Positions 18,745 to 27,196 are shown, counted from the first letter of the stretch. The stretch is DNA of 64,000 bases from Paenibacillus sp. 37 (GCF_008386395.1 NZ_CP043761.1:5518001-5582000), one strand, 5' to 3'. Translations and numbers: made by a program. The notes: generated by a model not told the origin, from the sequence alone.

Positions 18745-19141
18745 AAAAATCCCTCGCCCTGTCGCTGTGTATACAGCAAACAAAGGGACGAGAGATTGTG
18801 TAATATACATTCACCCGTGGTACCACCCACATTCCGGAAACCTGACACTTTAGCCGTCCAGGTGATCTCTGGTGATTCAACATCGCCTAGGGCACTGTAA
18901 TCAAGCAGATATTCCGCTCTACGTGTAACGCACGTCCTGCGCAGGCCGGCTACTGGTCAACAGATCATGTCTGTTATGTTCGCCGTCTGTTCTCGGGGAA
19001 GTCATTCGTCCGCTCATCAAGAGAATCCTTACAGCCTGGGGATTCCTCTCTGGTCATGTGGGCACGGAGTACTTGGTCCCGTCATCAAATCAGTAATATA
19101 GTTCAAAAATCGACTTGTATTGACTATAGTCAACGTATTAT
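18745..19141 (-). promoter_or_regulatory. T-box leader (tRNA-Asp-type specifier) of hisS-aspS
   Basis: A T-box riboswitch. The T-box sequence GGGTGGTACCACGGG is at about 18810-18830 on the minus strand, and the terminator hairpin (CTCGTCCC...GGGCGAG and a T run) at about 18744-18797. Stem I has AGTA, the AGAGAG and GCTGTAAGG distal elements, and an internal loop closed by GGGA/TCCC and TCCG/CGGA. The 3' side of that loop reads CGAATGACT; aligned with the B. subtilis glyQS loop, the specifier is GAC, an aspartate codon. Uncharged tRNA-Asp should therefore favour antitermination. Confidence 0.87.
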
Positions 19142-19147
19142 TTTCTG

Positions 19148-19176
19148 ATTGTAATGAACCGCAGTGCTAAAGTCAA
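19148..19176 (-). promoter_or_regulatory. sigma-A promoter of the hisS-aspS-tcdA operon
   Basis: TTGACT at 19171-19176 and TACAAT at 19148-19153, 17 bases apart. The start should be near 19141. The transcript would begin just before a perfect 14-base palindrome, TTGACTATAGTCAA, at about 19119-19132. Confidence 0.8.
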
Positions 19177-19308
19177 GGGTTAACACGAAAAGATAGCTCT
19201 AAAAAATTTTACTCACACGCAGCATGGTATGAGGAGTCCACAGAAAATATGGCTAGTAGAAGCTGGATTCATCATATGAATTCCAACTTCTATTCGCTTC
19301 TTATTCCT

Positions 19309-20577
19309 CTATTGTTGCAGCATCCACTTCAACAGATCCGGCGCGCTCGCCCATAAACGGGAATGCATAATGACATATTCAATCGCTTCGTCGGAGTCGC
19401 CCATCCCGACAAAATCAGGGAGGTTATGCGGCAACCGCTTCAAACCCAACAGGTAATCAGGCACATGTTTGTTCACACCCCGCGCCACACGGTACAGCAT
19501 TTTGAGCTGGGAGGTGATTCCGTTTTTCTTATACTCCAGAATAATCTTGTCATAGGCAAAGGCCGCTGCGGCGTCACCTCTTCCATACTCCTCCAGCAAT
19601 TGCTCTGCCTGATCCAATTGATTACTGTACAAATACACAGCAACGAGCAAGTAACGTGCTCCGGTATTGTCTTCCGTATTAAGCTCTAGAATATGCTCCA
19701 GGACTTGTGCTGCTTCTTTCGTATCTCCGCCAAACCAGCAGGATTCGGCATAACTTTTGCATATCCGGATATAGGGACGAGTCTCATGAAGCCCCCAGAA
19801 GTCCCCTTTGTTCTCCTCAAAGAACAGTTCGCCCAGTTCACGTTTGCCAGCAGCGATTCCTTCCTTGAGGTAAGATCGTGCATCTTGCTCATCTTCCGAT
19901 TCCTCAGCTAGAATGAGATACGCATCAGAACTGTCAGGATACATCTCCAGCGCTGTTTCCGCCATATGTACTCTCCGTTTGGAAGAGCTCGCTTCCCTTG
20001 CCTTAGACAGCAGAGCCTGTGCTTTGTCTTTCGATGTGCCTGGACCGTTCAGCATCAATAGCTCGTCCGTTTCCCCGCCCATGCCGTATTCTTCGATGTA
20101 ACTACTCATCTCCTTAACCTTCCGGGAGATCGTGCCTGTCGTTACCTCATATTTATCAGCCAGCTCAGCCTTTGAGACATTGAAGCCGTATTCCTCGGAC
20201 AGCAAATACTCAATTGCAGCAGAGAACGAGCCTGTCTTCTTCACAGTAGGACGGGTCTGACGGGAGTAGCCGTTCCATAACACCAGAGCTTCCAAAATCA
20301 CCTCTGGCTCGTATTGTTTCCTCATGTTCTCAATAGTCTGCAGGGCCAGCTGTTCGTGAGCCGGATGCTCCCATTTCAAATCGCTTGCCACCATCTTTTT
20401 CAGCTTGGTCAAGGTCAGTTTGCTCTCAGGCTGAATAGAAGCTTCCCGAACCGGTTGCTCCGTTGATATTATCCCCAGTATGGATTCTACTGCAGAGGAC
20501 TCCTTGTTGAGACAACATTTCTTATATTTTTTCCCACTACCGCATGGGCATAAATCATTTCTTCCAACCTTACTCAA
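19309..20577 (-). CDS. SEC-C motif protein with HTH-like and TPR-like regions
   Basis: A 422-residue soluble protein. The SEC-C zinc motif [18 protein letters not shown] is at the very N-terminus. A helix-turn-helix-like stretch lies near 140-165 ([26 protein letters not shown]). The C-terminal half is helical with TPR-like repeats ([23 protein letters not shown] and [25 protein letters not shown]). The TTG at 20577 is chosen because AAGGGGGA lies seven bases upstream; the frame extends 13 codons further without a ribosome site. The function is unknown. SEC-C is known as the zinc tail of SecA, so protein or nucleic-acid docking is possible. Confidence 0.8.
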   Translation of the reverse strand: MSKVGRNDLCPCGSGKKYKKCCLNKESSAVESILGIISTEQPVREASIQPESKLTLTKLKKMVASDLKWEHPAHEQLALQTIENMRKQYEPEVILEALVLWNGYSRQTRPTVKKTGSFSAAIEYLLSEEYGFNVSKAELADKYEVTTGTISRKVKEMSSYIEEYGMGGETDELLMLNGPGTSKDKAQALLSKAREASSSKRRVHMAETALEMYPDSSDAYLILAEESEDEQDARSYLKEGIAAGKRELGELFFEENKGDFWGLHETRPYIRICKSYAESCWFGGDTKEAAQVLEHILELNTEDNTGARYLLVAVYLYSNQLDQAEQLLEEYGRGDAAAAFAYDKIILEYKKNGITSQLKMLYRVARGVNKHVPDYLLGLKRLPHNLPDFVGMGDSDEAIEYVIMHSRLWASAPDLLKWMLQQ

Positions 20578-20692
20578 AACTAATTCCCCCTTAAATCTGT
20601 CTCTAGCCATTCGCATGAGAACTCTGTTGCTTTAGCATTGTAGGTGTCATTTCTCTAACGAGGCATTCTATATAACTTTCAAATTCCATCGA

Positions 20693-20908
20693 TCAAGCAG
20701 AAACGGCTGCCCCGTACTTATCTAAAAAAGGTGGGGCCGTTTCAGCGAGTATGTGTTCATCTGGAATATGACGGATCACTCTGGCGATGAGTTCCTCATA
20801 CTCACTGTCATAGGATTGGATTCGCCTGAACCCAATCGCTGGAGCTAAATTTACCGTCCAATGTAACCCAACTATGAAAACAATTCGCTGTAGAATATAT
20901 AAACCCAT
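20693..20908 (-). CDS. hypothetical small protein, possibly a degenerate gene
   Basis: A 71-residue frame. Residues from about 33 on (SYDSEYEELIARVIRHIPDE) look like normal coding sequence, with acidic helices and typical codon use, whereas the first 30 residues are hydrophobic and lack a good ribosome site (only AGAGAG close to the ATG). It may be a real small protein or the remnant of a longer gene that lost its 5' part. No family recognised. Confidence 0.4.
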   Translation of the reverse strand: MGLYILQRIVFIVGLHWTVNLAPAIGFRRIQSYDSEYEELIARVIRHIPDEHILAETAPPFLDKYGAAVSA

Positions 20909-20975
20909 CTCTCTATTCTAGCAAAAATTGAATAAAGGGGTAAGCTCTGCCCAAAACATACACATTCTCAGCTCA

Positions 20976-21035
20976 AAAAAAATAGCCTGCACACGGTGTG
21001 CAGGCTCAAAGGATATATAAAAAAAGGGGGTCATG
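20976..21035 (-). ncRNA. candidate small regulatory RNA with C-rich anti-SD segment
   Basis: A possible 60-nucleotide transcript. A perfect TATAAT (21042-21047 on the minus strand) would start it near 21035. It runs through ACCCCCTTTTTTT and ATATCCTTTG, both complementary to ribosome sites, into an 11-base-pair hairpin (AGCCTGCACAC/GTGTGCAGGCT) followed by eight T. No open frame of note lies within it, and the preceding gene already has its own terminator at 21147-21192. This is inference; no known RNA family was recognised with certainty. Confidence 0.45.
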
Positions 21036-21075
21036 TGTGTTATTATAAGCCCACTATGTTAAAGGCTTATGTATC

Positions 21076-21114
21076 TAATATTACAGTAATATTACAAAAA
21101 TGATAGCGCTTTAT
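21076..21114. promoter_or_regulatory. tandem repeats and cre-like site upstream of the candidate small RNA
   Basis: Two copies of TGTAATATTA (minus strand), 11 bases apart, at 21076-21096, lie about 45-60 bases before the inferred RNA start. Next to them, ATAAAGCGCTATCA (21101-21114, minus strand) matches 12 of 14 positions of the CcpA cre consensus. One-helical-turn spacing suggests a protein-binding site. Confidence 0.4.
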
Positions 21115-21146
21115 AAATTAAACTTTTTAATATCCTCCTGATTAAA

Positions 21147-21192
21147 AAGCCCTTGCACATCACTCGACTGTGTGGTCGAGCAGTGCAAGGGC
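21147..21192 (-). terminator. terminator after the 148-residue stress-like gene
   Basis: A two-part stem (GCCCTTGCAC and GTCGAG arms with their complements) followed by TTTTT on the minus strand, 18 bases after the stop codon. Confidence 0.85.
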
Positions 21193-21209
21193 CATGAAGT
21201 ATCTACACG

Positions 21210-21656
21210 TTAATTCAAATCTTCCACATAGGCATGGTTGGAACGAAGCTTATGAACAATCTCGTCATAATCCTCATCCCTTACTTTGGCAGACAGAACA
21301 TAATGCAGATCATCATAATCGGCCGAAGAAACATCCGCCGCTTGCAGCAGGTCTCCATCCTCATTCACTCTGTCACGAGTATCCCGTTCTGCATCACGGT
21401 CCACATTGGCTACCACAGGGATCACATTTTCGCTGGCTGGAACACCAGGGGCTGCACCTACACCCATTGCTCCGTTGGTACCTACGCCACCTGCTGTATT
21501 ATAAGGCACCAGTGGCACCATAACACGCGTGTCTCTACCTATCGCACTATCAAGTTGACCTACTTCCAAATGCTCTGTACGGAACGTCTGAAGTGAAGTT
21601 CTTGCTCCCTCTGCCTCGTCCTCGGTTCGAAAATACGCCTGAATATGTTTTGTCAT
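21210..21656 (-). CDS. hypothetical protein, possible general-stress (YflT-like) type
   Basis: A 148-residue soluble protein. Its start MTKHIQAYFRTEDEAEGARTS and its end, in which DYDDLHYVLSAKVRDEDYDEI pairs with it in style, suggest two alpha-beta halves joined by a glycine- and valine-rich linker (VGTNGAMGVGAAPGVPA). This resembles heat- or stress-induced YflT-type proteins, but the similarity is only by eye. AAAGGAGG precedes the ATG. It is a single-gene unit with its own terminator, next to a DJ-1/PfpI protein that is also stress-associated in Bacilli. Confidence 0.65.
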   Translation of the reverse strand: MTKHIQAYFRTEDEAEGARTSLQTFRTEHLEVGQLDSAIGRDTRVMVPLVPYNTAGGVGTNGAMGVGAAPGVPASENVIPVVANVDRDAERDTRDRVNEDGDLLQAADVSSADYDDLHYVLSAKVRDEDYDEIVHKLRSNHAYVEDLN

Positions 21657-21760
21657 GTCAAACCCTCCTTTTTCGGAATGAAATGCAACGTGAAGTTTGT
21701 AAACGTCACGATGTAACGTAGTTAAGATACATCAATATATGTCAGTTTCACTAGCTGAAG

Positions 21761-22267
21761 TTATATTACTTTTAGCAGTTCACGTACAAACGCTGGCTCA
21801 TCTTCAGGTGTTCGGGATGTAATATAGTTTCCATCCACAACGGCCTCATGATCCTTGAACTCTGCTCCTGCGTTTACCATGTCATCCTTAAGTGGTGGAT
21901 AGGATGTAATGGTGCGGCCTTTCAACAGACCGGCACTAGCCAAAATTTGCGGGCCATGACATATCGCTGCGATTGGTTTCTTCGCACTGTTGATCTCGGT
22001 GACAAACTTCAAGATGTGCGCATCAGTTCGCAAATTCTCAGGGGATGATCCACCAGGAATCACGACTGCATCATAATCTGAAGCGGATGCATCACCAATC
22101 GCCTTATCTGTCGTATAGGAGGCCTTTCCTCCTTTACCTTTAAGGGTCTCACCGGCTTTTAAACCGATAATCTCCACTTCATGTCCAGCTTTTTTTACTT
22201 CGTCATACGGAACCTGCATCTCCGAATCTTCAAAGTCATTCGCCAATAAAAAAGCAACTTTACTCAT
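21761..22267 (-). CDS. DJ-1/PfpI-family protein (general stress protein 18 type)
   Basis: A 168-residue class I glutamine-amidotransferase-like protein. The nucleophile elbow is AICHGPQIL with C103 followed by H104, an acidic residue occurs early in FEDSEM, and PGGSSPENLR closes the pocket. Members act as deglycases, chaperones or peptidases; Bacillus YfkM and YraA of this family are stress proteins, and one is linked to aldehyde damage. The precise activity here is unknown. AAAGGAG lies ten bases before the ATG. It forms a small cluster with the preceding stress-like gene. Confidence 0.88.
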   Translation of the reverse strand: MSKVAFLLANDFEDSEMQVPYDEVKKAGHEVEIIGLKAGETLKGKGGKASYTTDKAIGDASASDYDAVVIPGGSSPENLRTDAHILKFVTEINSAKKPIAAICHGPQILASAGLLKGRTITSYPPLKDDMVNAGAEFKDHEAVVDGNYITSRTPEDEPAFVRELLKVI

Positions 22268-22445
22268 AATGTATGTTCTCCTTTCCGTGTTCGAACTTTC
22301 TTTATGAATCGGGTCTTGCAGTACATTGGCACTTCGTTGTGCCTCGTTTTGTTATTACCCTCACCAGAGCAATTTATAACAATTCAATGTAATTTCATTT
22401 TGTAACGAAGTCATCAAACGAACATTTAAAAAGATCATCTCATGA

Positions 22446-22484
22446 CAAAAAGTCCTGATTCGGTAAGGAATCAGGACTTTTTCA
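22446..22484. terminator. bidirectional terminator
   Basis: A ten-base-pair hairpin, GTCCTGATTC/GAATCAGGAC with a six-base loop, flanked by AAAAA and TTTTT. On the minus strand it would end the rel-dtd transcript and the small frame at 22533-22700. Confidence 0.85.
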
Positions 22485-22532
22485 GAATCTGTATAATCCA
22501 AATATCGGATAATTATATACCTGTGTAAACAT

Positions 22533-22700
22533 TCAAGATCGCGGAAGATGACTCTGCTTCCCTTTGTCCGAATCCTGAAGTGCCCAGATCGTTGCAACAT
22601 ACTCAGCAGCCGAACGGGCAAGGTGCAATGATTCATACAGGTTGCCAGGGAGTAACAGAGGTTCTGAACGGGTACGTGTTTCTTTCGCAGATTGGCGCAT
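22533..22700 (-). CDS. possible 55-residue small protein downstream of dtd
   Basis: A short frame beginning MRQSAKETRTRSEPLLLPGN and continuing LYESLHLARSAAEYVATIWA. Codon use matches the neighbours, the second half predicts an amphipathic helix, and it occupies most of the 500 bases between dtd and the terminator at 22446. An AAAGGAG lies 13 bases before the ATG, rather far; an ATT one codon upstream would be better spaced. No family recognised. It is a candidate third gene of the rel-dtd unit. Confidence 0.45.
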   Translation of the reverse strand: MRQSAKETRTRSEPLLLPGNLYESLHLARSAAEYVATIWALQDSDKGKQSHLPRS

Positions 22701-22776
22701 AATTGGATGGATGCTCCTTTGATCATGAAATAGTCATCAACGAATTATCCCTCATTATGGCCTGAACCCTATGAAA

Positions 22777-23238
22777 TTATGCACGTAGTTCCTGACGAAC
22801 CGGACTTTCAAGCATCAAAGTCACGGGTCCCCAGTTGGTAAATGTTACATCCATCATCGCTCCGAAACGCCCGGTTTCCACCTGAATACCTTTATCCCGT
22901 AGCAGTTGATTAAAGGTTTCATATAACAGTTCTGCCGCTTCAGGTCGGGCCGCAGCCGCAAAGCTCGGGCGCTTTCCTTTGCGACAATCTCCGTACAGGG
23001 TAAACTGGGAAACAGACAATACAGCACCGCCTACATCAAGCAGGCTGAGATTCATCTTCTCCTGATCATCCTCAAATATCCGCAACCCACTAACTTTGTC
23101 AGCCAGATACTGGGCATCCTTCTCGGTGTCCTCATGGGTAATGCCTACGAGCAGCATTAATCCGGATTCGATCTTACCTGTCAGCTCGTCTCCCACAGTC
23201 ACCTGAGCCTCTTTACAGCGTTGTACAAGCACCCTCAT
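22777..23238 (-). CDS. dtd: D-aminoacyl-tRNA deacylase
   Basis: A 153-residue Dtd, which hydrolyses D-amino acids (and glycine mischarged on tRNA-Ala) from tRNA. It starts [15 protein letters not shown] and has the catalytic-site motifs SQFTLYGD around 79-86 and the cross-subunit GP motif in TNWGPVTLM near residue 137. It begins 12 bases after the rel stop, as in B. subtilis, so it is cotranscribed with rel. Confidence 0.95.
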   Translation of the reverse strand: MRVLVQRCKEAQVTVGDELTGKIESGLMLLVGITHEDTEKDAQYLADKVSGLRIFEDDQEKMNLSLLDVGGAVLSVSQFTLYGDCRKGKRPSFAAAARPEAAELLYETFNQLLRDKGIQVETGRFGAMMDVTFTNWGPVTLMLESPVRQELRA

Positions 23239-23250
23239 CTTACAGGCTCC

Positions 23251-25428
23251 TTACTGCATAATCCGATGCACTGAATAGACATCTTTCACACGTTTGATCC
23301 GTTCTACAACGGATTGCAGATGATCCGTATTACGAATCAGAATTGTGACGTGCACCAATGCTAATTTATTTTTATCTGTCCGTCCTGTAACGGCAGATAT
23401 ATTGGTTTTACTTTCAGATACAGCCTGAAGTACCTCATTGAGCAAGCCATTCCGATCATGGCCTGTAATCTCAATATCCACACTGTAACTTGCTTCGATA
23501 TTCTCTTCCCACTCGACCTCTATAACACGTGCTGCTTCTTCACCGTCTGCACTTGTAGGAATATTCGGACAGTCACTACGGTGTACGGAAACGCCGCGTC
23601 CACGTGTAACGTATCCGATAATGTCATCTCCAGGTACAGGATTACAGCATCGTGCGAATCGAACAAGCAGATTATCGATGCCTTTGACACGAATACCGTT
23701 GGTTGGTCGATTTCTGCGCTCAGGCGCAGGTTTCAGCTCGCGCATCTCAGAATTTAATTCCAGCAAACTGGATTCTTCCTGCTCTTTACGCAGTTTTTCG
23801 GTTGCTTTGGTTACAATCTGTGCAGCAGTAATCCCACCGAATCCAACAGCCGCAAGCATGTCCTCAATATCATTAAATGCATATTTTTTGGCAGCTTCCA
23901 TCAACTTGTCATCCGTCATCCACGCAGAAGGATCAAGCCCCATACGTTTCAGTTCACGCTCACAGCTTTCCCGACCTTTTTCAACGTTTTCTTCACGGCG
24001 TTCCTTCTTGAACCATTGCTTGATCTTCGCTCGTGCATGAGAAGATTTCGCAATTTTCATCCAGTCCTGGCTCGGTCCGTAAGAATGTTTGGACGTCAAA
24101 ATTTCGATGATATCACCTGTCTTCAGATGATAATCAAGCGGAACAATCCGACCGTTTACTTTGGCACCAATGGTCCGATTACCAACCTCCGTATGAATTC
24201 GATAAGCAAAATCCAAAGGAACAGAGCCGATCGGCAATTCAATGACTTCTCCTTTTGGCGTAAATACAAATACCAGATCCGAGAAGAAATCCATTTTGAG
24301 CGATTCTACGAATTCTGACGCGTCCTGTGCTTCATTTTGGAGTTCAAGAATTTCGCGGAAGAACGTAATTTTATCTTCGAATTGCGGACCTGCCGCTGCG
24401 CCTTCCTTATATGCCCAGTGAGCAGCGATACCAAATTCAGCAGTCCGGTGCATATCCCATGTCCGGATCTGTACTTCCGTTGGTTCGCCATTGGGACCAA
24501 CTACGGTTGTATGCAGCGATTGGTACATATTCGCCTTTGGCATCGCAATATAGTCTTTAAAACGTCCAGGCATCGGTTTCCATAAGGTGTGTATAATTCC
24601 CAGGGTAGCATAACAATCCTTGATATTATCCACAATAATACGAATGGCAAGCAGATCATAAATTTCGTTAAACTGCTTGTTTTTGGTGGTCATTTTCTTG
24701 AACACGCTGTAGATATGTTTCGGGCGGCCCGAAAGGTCTGCCTGAATGCCCATCTCATCGAGTTTGTTCGTAATTCCGTCCATAACCGTATCAATATATT
24801 GCTCACGTTCGGCACGCTTTTTGTGCATCAGGTTCGCAATACGGTAATATTGCTGCGGATTCAAATAACGGAGGGCGATGTCCTCCATTTCCCATTTGAT
24901 CGCAGAGATCCCCAGACGGTTCGCAATCGGACAGAAAATTTCCAGCGTCTCATATGAAATTCGGCGCTGGCTTTCTTCCGACTGAAACTTGAGTGTCCGC
25001 ATATTATGCAGACGGTCAGCTAATTTGATCACGATGACACGGATGTCCTGCGCCATGGCGATGAACATTTTGCGGTAGTTCTCGTTCTGCTGTTCTTCCT
25101 TGGAGCGGAACTTAATACGTTCCAGCTTCGTCAAGCCGTCAACAAGCATGGCACACGTATTGCCGAAATGATTGCGGATCTCTTCAAGTGAGACCGTAGT
25201 ATCCTCTACTACATCATGAAGAAGCGCTGCTATTATGGAGATGGTGTCCATCTGCATGTTCACAACAATGTCGGCAACCGCAAGCGGATGCAGAATATAC
25301 GGTTCTCCCGATTTTCGCGTCTGTCCATGGTGGGCATGATCAGCAAATTCGTAAGCTTCTCGTATGCGCACCAGATCGGGTTCTTTGATATATGCCCCGG
25401 CCTTCTCGAGTAATTGCTCTATGCCCAT
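23251..25428 (-). CDS. relA: bifunctional (p)ppGpp synthetase/hydrolase Rel
   Basis: A 725-residue long RSH enzyme that makes and degrades the stringent-response alarmones. The order is HD hydrolase (about 25-180, with the HD pair at 71-72 in ALLHDVVEDT), synthetase (about 235-350, including YQSLHTTVVGPNG), TGS (about 390-450), helical and zinc-finger region with RCCNPVPGDDI, and ACT (about 650-725). Both catalytic halves look intact. It has its own consensus promoter and is followed by dtd. Confidence 0.96.
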   Translation of the reverse strand: MGIEQLLEKAGAYIKEPDLVRIREAYEFADHAHHGQTRKSGEPYILHPLAVADIVVNMQMDTISIIAALLHDVVEDTTVSLEEIRNHFGNTCAMLVDGLTKLERIKFRSKEEQQNENYRKMFIAMAQDIRVIVIKLADRLHNMRTLKFQSEESQRRISYETLEIFCPIANRLGISAIKWEMEDIALRYLNPQQYYRIANLMHKKRAEREQYIDTVMDGITNKLDEMGIQADLSGRPKHIYSVFKKMTTKNKQFNEIYDLLAIRIIVDNIKDCYATLGIIHTLWKPMPGRFKDYIAMPKANMYQSLHTTVVGPNGEPTEVQIRTWDMHRTAEFGIAAHWAYKEGAAAGPQFEDKITFFREILELQNEAQDASEFVESLKMDFFSDLVFVFTPKGEVIELPIGSVPLDFAYRIHTEVGNRTIGAKVNGRIVPLDYHLKTGDIIEILTSKHSYGPSQDWMKIAKSSHARAKIKQWFKKERREENVEKGRESCERELKRMGLDPSAWMTDDKLMEAAKKYAFNDIEDMLAAVGFGGITAAQIVTKATEKLRKEQEESSLLELNSEMRELKPAPERRNRPTNGIRVKGIDNLLVRFARCCNPVPGDDIIGYVTRGRGVSVHRSDCPNIPTSADGEEAARVIEVEWEENIEASYSVDIEITGHDRNGLLNEVLQAVSESKTNISAVTGRTDKNKLALVHVTILIRNTDHLQSVVERIKRVKDVYSVHRIMQ

Positions 25429-25514
25429 TCTGATCTGTTCCGTGTCCTTTCTATACCAAATGGAACCCGTGACAGTGCTGCAACACAGGTTCCCCGTAAA
25501 AGTAATTTCCTATA

Positions 25515-25543
25515 ATTATGACGCTTCGCCCGTTTCCCGTCAA
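25515..25543 (-). promoter_or_regulatory. sigma-A promoter of rel
   Basis: TTGACG at 25538-25543 and CATAAT at 25515-25520, with a 17-base spacer. The start is near 25508, giving a leader of about 80 bases that can fold into a GGAACC/GGTTCC hairpin. The rest of the gene-free stretch up to 25802 holds only the permease promoter. Confidence 0.75.
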
Positions 25544-25735
25544 CTGCTGACGAATAAGAGCGCTTATCCAATTTTTATATTGGTGATCTGTATTACTGTT
25601 AACCCGTTTCCCTATGCTTCACAGGGGATTGAATGTATTTCTTTAATTCTTATGTATTATTGCCGTTATTTGCTGAAATAGAAGGAAAATTCATGAAAAT
25701 ATAAATTCCATCGCTCTGCTACGTCAAAAATGTTA

Positions 25736-25764
25736 TTGCTTAATTAAGAGAAACTCTGTAATCT
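25736..25764 (+). promoter_or_regulatory. sigma-A promoter of the uracil-type permease
   Basis: TTGCTT at 25736-25741 and TAATCT at 25759-25764, spaced by 17 bases, with the start near 25771 and the TTG codon at 25803. No PyrR-type attenuator or purine aptamer fits into the short leader. Confidence 0.65.
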
Positions 25765-25802
25765 ATTGAAAGTTTGTGTTTCGGAAAAGGAGATGAAATT
25801 CA

Positions 25803-27119
25803 TTGCAACGCGAAATTCAGGTTAATCAAAAGATGCCACTTGGCTCAGGTTCACTGCTTAGCCTTCAGCATTTGTTCGCCATGTTTGGCAGCACGGTGCT
25901 TGTACCTAACCTGTTCGGTGTCGATCCAAGTATGATCCTGCTGATGAACGGGATTGGAACACTGTTGTACATACTGATGTGTAAAGGTAAGATTCCAGCA
26001 TATCTCGGATCAAGCTTTGCCTTTATCGCACCTGTCACAATGGTATTAAAAGAAAATCCAGGTAACGGTTACTCCATGGCACTGGGCGCCTTTATCATTA
26101 CAGGTATTGTGTTCTGCCTCGTAGCCCTCATTATTAAATATGCTGGTACCGGATGGATTAACGTAGTCTTTCCCCCAGCAGTTATGGGTGCCATTGTTGC
26201 CCTGATCGGTCTGGAACTCGTACCCGTTGCAGCTGGTATGGCCGGATTAATTAATTCGGATCCTGTAGCTAACCCCAACTGGTTTCCTCAGGCAAAACCC
26301 ATTATTCTCTCTATGGTCACGCTCGGAATCACTGTCATTGGAGCCGTGACGTTCCGTGGTTTCCCCAAAATCATTCATATTTTAATCGGAATTGTATCCG
26401 GTTATGTATTGGGTAGTTTAATGGGTCTCGTAGACAAACAAGCTATTGGACAAGCTGATTTCATCTCACTACCGACTGTAACCACACCTACATTTGACTG
26501 GTCCGTCATTTTCACCATTTTACCTGTAGCGCTTGTCGTTATCGTAGAACATATTGGACATTTACTTGTAACCAGCAGCATTGTGGGCAAAGATCTTTCG
26601 AAAGACCCAGGCCTCCATCGTTCCCTGCTTGGTAACGGGGTATCCACCATTCTTTCCGGGTTTGTAGGATCTACTCCCAATACAACCTATGGTGAGAACA
26701 TCGGTGTTATGGCACTGACCCGCGTATACTCTACATACGTCATTGGTGGGGCAGCGGTTATTGCAATCGTGCTCTCCTTCTCAGGGACGTTCTCAGCACT
26801 TGTAGCTAACATTCCTGTGCCTGTTATGGGTGGGGTATCCCTGCTTCTGTTCGGAGTTATTGCAGCATCGGGTCTGCGTATTCTGGTTGAACAGAAAGTC
26901 GACTTTGCCAAGCCGACCAATTTACTGCTTACTACACTTGTACTGGTCATTGGACTGAGTGGTACTGAGGTTGTCTTCTACGGCGTTCATCTGAAAGGGA
27001 TGGCACTGGCAACCATCGTCGGAATCCTGATGAGCTTGTTGTTCAAACTGTTTGAAGTAATGGGTTGGTTGAATGACGATTCGCAAAAACAGCCTATCAC
27101 TGAAAAAACGCCGGATTAA
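25803..27119 (+). CDS. NCS2-family uracil/xanthine permease
   Basis: A 438-residue membrane protein of the UraA/PyrP branch of NCS2, with about 14 hydrophobic segments. Diagnostic stretches are SLQHLFAMFGSTVLVPNLFG, the short-strand segment AYLGSSFAFIAPV, VEHIGHLLVTSSI with the acidic substrate-binding residue, and GSTPNTTYGENIGVMALTRV. It probably imports uracil with protons. The start is a TTG nine bases after AAAAGGAGAT. It lies opposite to its neighbours and splits apt from rel, which are adjacent in B. subtilis. It ends at a strong shared terminator. Confidence 0.88.
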   Translation: MQREIQVNQKMPLGSGSLLSLQHLFAMFGSTVLVPNLFGVDPSMILLMNGIGTLLYILMCKGKIPAYLGSSFAFIAPVTMVLKENPGNGYSMALGAFIITGIVFCLVALIIKYAGTGWINVVFPPAVMGAIVALIGLELVPVAAGMAGLINSDPVANPNWFPQAKPIILSMVTLGITVIGAVTFRGFPKIIHILIGIVSGYVLGSLMGLVDKQAIGQADFISLPTVTTPTFDWSVIFTILPVALVVIVEHIGHLLVTSSIVGKDLSKDPGLHRSLLGNGVSTILSGFVGSTPNTTYGENIGVMALTRVYSTYVIGGAAVIAIVLSFSGTFSALVANIPVPVMGGVSLLLFGVIAASGLRILVEQKVDFAKPTNLLLTTLVLVIGLSGTEVVFYGVHLKGMALATIVGILMSLLFKLFEVMGWLNDDSQKQPITEKTPD

Positions 27120-27143
27120 TCTCACTGTACCGTATATAATCAA

Positions 27144-27196
27144 AAAAAGCCTGTTCTATCCAACCTTAACGGTTGGATAGAACAGGCTTTTTTATA
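27144..27196. terminator. bidirectional terminator between permease and apt
   Basis: A perfect stem of about 19 base pairs (AAGCCTGTTCTATCCAACC and its complement around TTAAC), with A and T runs on either side. It serves the permease on the plus strand and recJ-apt on the minus strand. Confidence 0.93.

Noticed and set aside
21033..21060. Tiny plus-strand leader peptide after AAAAAAAGGGGG
   Set aside because: It would encode only about eight residues with no gene downstream on that strand; the minus-strand RNA reading explains the C/G-rich tract better, though it is not proven.
22361..22726. A 121-codon minus-strand frame
   Set aside because: It runs through a strong terminator hairpin at 22446-22484 and has a non-coding composition; a shorter frame within the same stretch (22533-22700) looks more gene-like.
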